A DNA stretch of 61,447 nucleotides from NCBI GenBank assembly GCA_013151035.1, contig JAADJB010000036.1, positions 1 to 61,447 on the forward strand, read 5' to 3'. Source of the DNA: Gammaproteobacteria bacterium. Its GTDB lineage: Bacteria; Pseudomonadota; Gammaproteobacteria; JAADJB01. Position 1 is the stretch's first letter, and every line of letters begins with the position of its first letter. Under the pieces are notes generated by a model, which worked only from the letters and a program-made list of their open reading frames with translations, was not told the origin of the DNA and did no database searches. Below are positions 56,286-61,447 of the stretch, piece by piece. The position numbers and the translations under genes were made by a program.

Positions 56286-57058
56286 GAACTTACCAGACAT
56301 ATTTTTTTACAAAGATAATCAACATTAAGTTAATCACACAACTAATTGTTATAACTGTACTTTTATTAAAACAAACTATTGTATTAGCAGGCGAAGATGG
56401 CATAATATCCATCCCCTCCTTCAAGGCCACCTACAGCGCCAGCATGGCCTCAGTCAGTGTTGGAGAAGCCAGCGTCAGTTATCAATACAACCCTCAAACA
56501 CAGGATTACTATTACCAGCGAGAGGCCTGGCCAACCGGCCTCGCCGCCCTGTTTATCGCCACCCGGATCAAAGAGACTAGCAGCGGAAGTATTATTGATA
56601 ACCGCGCCAGACCGGTAGAATATCACTATGAACGCAGCAATAAACCGGACAAAAACCGTAGCATCCATTTTGATTATCAAGCCACTGCAATTAAAGTCAC
56701 AGACAGTAAAATCGACCAGCCCATCAGCGTTGATAGTGGCACAACGGATAGCCTGGTGATGACCTTGAATATGATGTTTGATCTCGAGGCAGGAGATAGG
56801 GAACTTAGCTACACCTTTATCAAACGTGGCAAGATCAAGACCTACACCTTCAACGTCGAAGGCAAGGAACAGATCAAGACCCAGAATCATACCTATGAAA
56901 CCGTGCGCGTGCGCCGTATTCGAGAAAACAGCAAACGCAGCACGACATTATGGTGTGCCCCTGAACTGCATTACCTGCCGGTAAAGATTGAAGAACGTTC
57001 CGAGGATGGTGGCATTGAGCGTTTTTTGCTGAAGACGGTTAGTATTGAAGGATCATAA
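56279..57058 (+). CDS. DUF3108 domain protein
   Basis: This 259-residue protein has an N-terminal signal (INIKLITQLIVITVLLLKQT, cleaved near VLAGED). A DUF3108 beta-rich domain follows (FKATYSASMASVSVGEASVS, SIHFDYQATAIKVTDSKIDQ, YETVRVRRIRENSKRSTTLW). The family is periplasmic and of unknown function, often encoded after purN. The start codon is GTG, located inside palindromic element copy 8 with GAGGAG six bases upstream. No other standard start lies before the signal peptide. Confidence 0.85.
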   Translation: MSRTYQTYFFTKIINIKLITQLIVITVLLLKQTIVLAGEDGIISIPSFKATYSASMASVSVGEASVSYQYNPQTQDYYYQREAWPTGLAALFIATRIKETSSGSIIDNRARPVEYHYERSNKPDKNRSIHFDYQATAIKVTDSKIDQPISVDSGTTDSLVMTLNMMFDLEAGDRELSYTFIKRGKIKTYTFNVEGKEQIKTQNHTYETVRVRRIRENSKRSTTLWCAPELHYLPVKIEERSEDGGIERFLLKTVSIEGS

Positions 57059-57135
57059 TCCAGGATAGGAAAAACACCTGCCTTTTACAATTAACGAAAG
57101 AGTTATTGTCAAATCTGGTGTTTCGGAGAATTGAA

Positions 57136-57487
57136 TCAAACGGCGACCTGATTACCTTCTGTTACTTCAATGCCGTCTTTAAATGGCACTCCGGTAATGA
57201 CCTTGGCCAGATGATTAAATCCACGTAATCGGCGCCATTTTTTCTCGGCGCACATCCCCAGCTTAAACATCATGTGCAGCATACCATCACGGGTTAAACA
57301 TCCCTTTGAACGCTTAGTGCGATGACGAATAGTACCAAAGGTCGATTCAATTGGATTACTAGTTCGAATACTCTGTCTTTGGATATTTGGCTTCATACAT
57401 TGTCACAAAAAGGTCGAAATATTTTTCCGCATCAGCCTTCGTCTCCGCTTGCCAGATAATGTAACAGGCTTTCCCATTTTGGGAAGT
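57136..57487 (-). pseudogene. IS256-family transposase remnant (frameshifted, internally deleted)
   Basis: Two fragments in different frames match IS256-type transposases. An upstream piece reads IIWQAETKADAEKYFDLFVT and AKYPKTEYSN. A downstream piece (57136-57360) reads SNPIESTFGTIRHRTKRSKG, then AEKKWRRLRGFNHLAKVITG. In intact relatives a stretch of about 30 residues separates them, so the junction shows a deletion plus frameshift. The N-terminal two thirds are missing. It lies just beyond the 3' end of the large PEP-CTERM gene. Confidence 0.85.
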
Positions 57488-57498
57488 AACTCTTTGAT

Positions 57499-60400
57499 TT
57501 AAGCTTTCTTACGTCTGGCAAATCCAGCTAAACCAATTAAACCACTGCCAAATAACCAGACTGCTGCTGGCACGGGTACAGCGTTGACTACACTTAAACG
57601 CAATACATCAGTTGTACCGATTTCATCAATCAGGTAATCCAGTTGCCAGCCCAAACCTTCACCCAATATTGCAAGTGTCAGTAAATCAAATTCGCCGATG
57701 AAATTGTCAGCAGTGAAAATATCAAAGCTATCACCTAAACCTGCATTAAATAAGCCATCACCCAGATCATACCACTGCACATCCAGCTCACCACCAAGGG
57801 TAGCGGTACCGCTAACATTAAATACATCGTATTCACTACCTGGAGTTAAACCCGCCAATTCAAACATCAGGGTACTCCAGTCGTCCTGGATATAATCACC
57901 AATAATATTCATCGTACCCGGAGAATTACCGGGGCCAATTAAACCGCCATAGGTATTAAACAGATCGGCATTGATCGTACCCGAACCAGTCAACGTACCG
58001 TTGTTAAAAATACGCACACTGCCCGCGTTAATATTGCCATCGACATTGAGGTTACCGCCATTGAATGCTTGAACAATTGCATTTTCAATGACCGCGCCGC
58101 TCTGCACGTCAATGGTTGAGCCTGCATCGGCAGCTTCAACAAAACCGCCGCTCAGAGTTGCGCCAGTCTCAACAGTGACCGTGCCATTATCAGTAACACG
58201 GGTGATGGCGTTATACATAGTCGCGCCACTTTCCAGAGTCACCTTGCCATTATTACTGGCCATAACACTGCCGCCATTATTAGTAGTGCCGCCTAGCAGG
58301 AGCTCAGCACCAATGCCAGTTGCCGTTATCTGACTTAACGCATCCAACGTTGTTTGGCCACGTAGTGCTACAGGCGCTTCGGAGGTTACCGCCAAAAAAC
58401 TATTACTAAGGGAGACATTACCCGCCGATGTCAATGAGCCAAAAGTCAGTATGCCACCGTCGATAATAGAGAGTGTATTGCCGGTATTAACTAAAACCTG
58501 CCCAGCAACATTGACCACACCGCCATTACTAATACTAAGGAGGTTGCCTGAATTACCAGCCTGTCCGATAGCAAGGCTGGAATTGGACCAGGTTGAACCT
58601 AATCCATCCACGCTAACGTTGTTATTGTCTGCGCCTGACTGGTAACCAATGATGCCTTTCGTATTCGAGACACTACCGCCATTCGTAATTGCCAATGAAT
58701 TGCTAGCACCAGAATAGCCAACAGTGAGGTTTAAACTGTTTACCCAGGTCGAACCTGCTCCATCCACGCTAACGTTGTTAGTGTCTGCGCCTGTATTGTA
58801 ACCAATGTAACCATAACTATTCGAGACGCTACCGCCAGTCGTAATTGCCAATGAATTGCTAGCACCAGAATCGCCCACAGTGAGGTTTATGCTGTTTGCC
58901 CAAGTCGAACCTGCTCCATCCACGCTAACGTTGTTATTGACTGCGCCTGCATTGTAACCAATGTAACCATAACTATTCGAGACACTACCGCCAGTCGTAA
59001 TTGCCAATGAATTGCTAGCACCAGAATCGCCCACAGTGAGGTATGAACTGTTGGCCCAAGTCGAACCTGCTCCATCCACGCTAACGTTGTTATTGACTGC
59101 GCTTATCCCGATACCAATGTAACCATGACTATTCGAGACACTACCGCCATTCGTAATTATCAATGAATTACTCGCACCAAAATCGCCCACATAGAGGCCT
59201 GAACTGTTTGCCCAAGTCGAACCTGCTCCATCCACGCTAACGTTGTTATTGACTGCGCCTGGAAAGCGACCAATGTAACCATCACGATTAGAGACACTAC
59301 CGCCATTCGTAATTGCCAATGAATTGCTAGCACCAGAATTGCCAACAGTGAGGCTTGAACTGTTTACCCAGGTCGAACCTGCTCCATCCACGCTAACGTT
59401 GTTATTGTCTGAAGCAATGTAACCATCACGATTAGAGACACTACCGCCATTCGTAATTGCCAATGAATTGCTAGCACCAGAATTGCCAACAAAGAGGTCT
59501 GAACTGTTTGCCCAAGTCGAACCTGCTCCATCCACGCTAACGTTGTTATTGTCAGAGCCTGTAAAGCGACCAATGTAACCATCATCATTCGAGACACTAC
59601 CGCCATTCGTAATTGCCAATGAATTGCTAGCACCAGAATTGCCAACAAAGAGGTCTAAACTGTTTGCCCAAGTCGAACCTGCTCCATCCACGCTAACGTT
59701 GTTATTGACTGCGCCTGCATTGTAACCAATGTAACCACGACTATTAGAGACACTACCGCCAGTCGTAATTGCCAATGAATTGCTAGCACCAAAATAGCCC
59801 ACATAGAAGCGTGAACTGTTTACCCAAGCCGAACCTGCTCCATCCACGCTAACGTTGTTATTGACTGCGCCTGCATTGTAACCAATGTAACCATCACGAT
59901 TAGAGACACTACCGCCAGTCGTAATTGCCAATGAATTGCTAGCACCAGAACGGCCAACAGTGAGGTTTATACTGTTTGCCCAAGTCGAACCGGCTCCATC
60001 CACGCTAACGTTGTTATTGTCAGAGCCTGTTAAGCGACCAATGTAACCATCATCATTCGAGACACTACCGCCATTCGTAATTGCCAATGAATTGCTAGCA
60101 CCCAAAAAGCCAACAGTGAGGTCTAAACTATTTACCCAGGTCGAACCGGCTCCATCCACGCTAACGTTATTATTGTCAGAGACTGTAAAGCGACCAATGT
60201 AACCATAACTATTCGAGACACTACCGCCATTCGTAATTGCCAATGAATTAGCTGCACCTTCATAGCCCACAGTGAAATCTAAGGTATTTATCCAGTTCGC
60301 GTATGTTCCATTCACAGTGGCACTGTTATCATCTGAAAGGTAACCAATGTAGCCATTGCTACTGCCTAGCGTACCGTCAAGGATGGTTAGCTCGCCATTA

Positions 60401-60774
60401 CCAGTATGGCCTATAAAAGCGTCGCCGCTAAGTAGATAAGAATATCTATTCAGGTCAAAAATGACCGAGGCATCCCTTATGATAAGGCTTGTACTAAATG
60501 TATTACGGTCAAAATTAACCGTGTATTGCCTTGGAGAACTTGTACGAGTAAAAATGACACTGTCGGTAGCGGTAGCGGTAACGAGGCCACTCCAGCAGAC
60601 TACATCGCTAAACGTTCTGTCGCAGTACACTAGAGCAGGTGGGACAAAAATAGCGGCGTCTGGATCATAGATACGATTTGCCGCCATCAGTGACAGAGGG
60701 GATAGCACCAAGATAGCCAGTGTCAGGGATTTGTTAAGTGTTAGAGTGCGGTTTTTACTATGTTTTTTCATCAT
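57499..60774 (-). CDS. Large tandem-repeat PEP-CTERM surface protein
   Basis: This protein of about 1091 residues has an N-terminal signal (LTLNKSLTLAILVLSPLSLM). The repeat region has about twelve copies of a unit of about 51 residues (NNVSVDGAGSTW...SGASNSLAITNGGSVSN...GYIG). An autotransporter-type beta-helix region follows, with QVLVNTGNTLSIIDGGIL and GLIGPGNSPGTMNIIGDY, and then a C-terminal PEP-CTERM signal (VPVPAAVWLFGSGLIGLAG then ARRKKA). It is probably an exosortase-processed adhesin or matrix protein. The ATG-ATG at 60774/60771, preceded by GGA, is a better start than 60789. A sigma-54-like promoter lies upstream. Confidence 0.88.
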   Translation of the reverse strand: MMKKHSKNRTLTLNKSLTLAILVLSPLSLMAANRIYDPDAAIFVPPALVYCDRTFSDVVCWSGLVTATATDSVIFTRTSSPRQYTVNFDRNTFSTSLIIRDASVIFDLNRYSYLLSGDAFIGHTGNGELTILDGTLGSSNGYIGYLSDDNSATVNGTYANWINTLDFTVGYEGAANSLAITNGGSVSNSYGYIGRFTVSDNNNVSVDGAGSTWVNSLDLTVGFLGASNSLAITNGGSVSNDDGYIGRLTGSDNNNVSVDGAGSTWANSINLTVGRSGASNSLAITTGGSVSNRDGYIGYNAGAVNNNVSVDGAGSAWVNSSRFYVGYFGASNSLAITTGGSVSNSRGYIGYNAGAVNNNVSVDGAGSTWANSLDLFVGNSGASNSLAITNGGSVSNDDGYIGRFTGSDNNNVSVDGAGSTWANSSDLFVGNSGASNSLAITNGGSVSNRDGYIASDNNNVSVDGAGSTWVNSSSLTVGNSGASNSLAITNGGSVSNRDGYIGRFPGAVNNNVSVDGAGSTWANSSGLYVGDFGASNSLIITNGGSVSNSHGYIGIGISAVNNNVSVDGAGSTWANSSYLTVGDSGASNSLAITTGGSVSNSYGYIGYNAGAVNNNVSVDGAGSTWANSINLTVGDSGASNSLAITTGGSVSNSYGYIGYNTGADTNNVSVDGAGSTWVNSLNLTVGYSGASNSLAITNGGSVSNTKGIIGYQSGADNNNVSVDGLGSTWSNSSLAIGQAGNSGNLLSISNGGVVNVAGQVLVNTGNTLSIIDGGILTFGSLTSAGNVSLSNSFLAVTSEAPVALRGQTTLDALSQITATGIGAELLLGGTTNNGGSVMASNNGKVTLESGATMYNAITRVTDNGTVTVETGATLSGGFVEAADAGSTIDVQSGAVIENAIVQAFNGGNLNVDGNINAGSVRIFNNGTLTGSGTINADLFNTYGGLIGPGNSPGTMNIIGDYIQDDWSTLMFELAGLTPGSEYDVFNVSGTATLGGELDVQWYDLGDGLFNAGLGDSFDIFTADNFIGEFDLLTLAILGEGLGWQLDYLIDEIGTTDVLRLSVVNAVPVPAAVWLFGSGLIGLAGFARRKKA
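58480..60335 (-). repeat. Coding tandem repeat, about 153-bp units
   Basis: About twelve units of roughly 153 bp encode the NNVSVDGAGSTW...GYIG repeat. The inner ten are nearly identical at the DNA level; the first and last are diverged. One unit (around 59415) is shortened by about 15 bp (GYIASDNNN lacks the GRFTG stretch). Such arrays change copy number easily by recombination or slippage. Confidence 0.92.
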
Positions 60775-60804
60775 GTTTTTCCAGTGCATAATGCAATCGG
60801 CTCA

Positions 60805-60857
60805 ATTGACGGTATTTTTTACACTTTAAATTAATTTACTTACTTCTTACAAGTATT
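60805..60857. repeat. 53-bp direct repeat, copy A (PEP-CTERM leader)
   Basis: This copy matches 60956-61008 at 51 of 53 positions. It contains TTTTTTACACTTTAAATTAA, whose minus-strand reading is the GTGTAAAAAA site. Copy A lies between the sigma-54-like promoter and the gene, that is, in the transcribed leader. Confidence 0.9.
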
Positions 60858-60858
60858 A

Positions 60859-60874
60859 TGCATTATCTATGCCT
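60859..60874 (-). promoter_or_regulatory. Sigma-54-like promoter of large PEP-CTERM gene
   Basis: The minus strand reads AGGCATAGATAATGCA, with GG and GC ten bases apart as in the RpoN -24/-12 consensus. The core GGCATA matches the promoter at 11547. The predicted start near 60847 gives a leader of about 75 bases to the ATG at 60774. Confidence 0.55.
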
Positions 60875-60955
60875 ATATATTTATGCACATAATAAACAGA
60901 TACTTAAAATATGAATCCTTCGAACGACTGATAAACACAGTGTAGAATCATGACT

Positions 60956-61008
60956 ATTGATGGTATTTTTTACACTTTAAATTAATTTACTTACTTCTTA
61001 AAAGTATT
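60956..61008. repeat. 53-bp direct repeat, copy B (upstream activator-like)
   Basis: This is the second copy of the 60805-60857 repeat, 151 bases away. Its GTGTAAAAAA site (60966-60975, minus strand) lies about 120 bases upstream of the predicted sigma-54 start, comparable to the site at -115 of the other PEP-CTERM gene. Its right end overlaps the truncated end of the IS3-family transposase. Confidence 0.85.
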
Positions 61009-61359
61009 CATCCAGTCCTACATGGAGTTCTGCAACACTCTGGTAATCATTGAGATAGATGTTTTCATACTTCACACTACGCCATAGCCGTTCGACGAAC
61101 ACATTGTCCAGTGCCCGTCCACGACCATCCATACTGATAAGAATTTGGCGTTCCAGCAGATGCTGTGTATAAGCATCGGTGGTGAACTGGCTACCTTGAT
61201 CCGTGTTAAAAACACTCAGCTCCCCTTGCTCCAGAGCCGCTTGTAACGCGCTAACGCAAAACAGATGATCCATGGTGTTAGATAACGCCCAGGAAAGCAC
61301 ATAACGACTGTACCAATCGATGACGGCTACAAGATACATGAACCCAGTAGGCAGTGGAA
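60998..61359 (-). pseudogene. IS3-family transposase (OrfB) fragment, split by group II intron
   Basis: The exon begins at 61359 directly after a group II intron and reads PLPTGFMYLVAVIDWYSRYV. It keeps all three DDE catalytic positions: Asp in IDWYS, Asp in FNTDQGSQFT and Glu in FVERLWRSVKYE. It stops at LHVGLDEYF where the family normally continues with an FYNxxRPHQ-like segment, so the C-terminus is lost at the 53-bp repeat junction. The N-terminal exon would lie beyond the right window edge. Confidence 0.88.
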
Positions 61360-61447
61360 GTAGAGTAAGAAGCAGGACGTAGTCGCACTATTTCCCTGCT
61401 TCTCCTCCCCGAACCGTACGTGCACCTTTCAGCGCATACGGCTCTCC
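61360..61447 (-). mobile_element. Group II intron, 3' end (domains V and VI)
   Basis: On the minus strand a 34-nt domain V (61411-61444) begins GAGCCGTATGCG and ends CGTACGGTTC. It has the catalytic AGC, a GAAA tetraloop and a complementary stem. Domain VI follows (AAGCAGG pairing with CCTGCTT), and the intron ends CTCTAC at 61360, consistent with the usual terminal AY. Removal of the intron would restore an isoleucine-proline codon junction in the IS3 transposase. The ribozyme 5' part and any reverse transcriptase gene lie outside the window. Confidence 0.88.

Noticed and set aside
58480-60335. Regularly spaced repeats resembling a CRISPR array
   Set aside because: The units are about 153 bp, in frame, and encode a continuous protein repeat; there are no short repeats with unique spacers.

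Overview
The window is a gammaproteobacterial chromosome segment of moderate GC. Two blocks are classic gammaproteobacterial arrangements: divergent nadB / rpoE-rseABC-degP-lepA-lepB-rnc-era-recO-pdxJ-acpS, and a tight DUF2066-CDP-alcohol transferase-perM-hda-HIT run next to purMN. DsrEFH-type sulfurtransferases beside a YeeE/YedE transporter, together with CysM, fit a sulfur-metabolising bacterium. Two PEP-CTERM proteins imply an exosortase system elsewhere in the genome. No genus can be named from the sequence alone.

Layout. 1-2348: dsrH(partial)-dsrF-dsrE, divergent from a YedE-like thiosulfate/sulfur transporter. 2446-8915, minus strand: serS, DUF190-crcB, rarA, lolA, ftsK. 8916-9583: a gene-free, repeat-rich spacer. 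9584-12918: ald, a DUF2058 gene (yaiL-like), a PEP-CTERM relic, a PEP-CTERM gene with a sigma-54 promoter, tsaB. 12915-18790: a DinG/YoaA helicase abutting a putative PD-(D/E)XK protein, rlmD, a DEDDy exonuclease, cysM. 18896-24699: TonB receptor, ABC-type periplasmic binding protein and BarA-like hybrid kinase, which look like one sensing unit. 24711-37669: the acpS-to-rpoE block and nadB. 37702-42874: a small accessory island with a 1506-residue GHKL-ATPase/DUF3883 protein and an AT-rich ORF6N gene. 42896-47930: efflux adaptor, TolC-like protein, two thioredoxin-fold proteins, class I fumarase. 48068-50478: two envelope lipoproteins, a WrbA-like flavoprotein, DUF2069. 50496-57058: the hda block, purM, purN, DUF3108. 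57136-61447: IS256 relic, large tandem-repeat PEP-CTERM protein with its own sigma-54-like promoter, and an IS3-family transposase fragment interrupted by a group II intron that runs off the right edge.

The most unusual content lies between and at the edges of genes. Eight copies of a 114-118 bp palindromic element occur, all in the same orientation. Their outer arms differ from copy to copy yet stay self-complementary, and the inner hairpin shows compensatory base changes. One copy supplies the C-terminus of PurN together with the ribosome-binding site and start codon of the next gene; another supplies the only in-frame start codons of the tolC-like gene. A second short palindrome family (TAGGGTGCGT...) carries the TAG stop codons of serS, DUF190, nadB and fumA. 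Other repeats provide the C-termini of RseC, the DinG-like helicase and the HIT protein. The two PEP-CTERM genes share GTGTAAAAAA sites near sigma-54-type promoters, which suggests a common enhancer-binding regulator.
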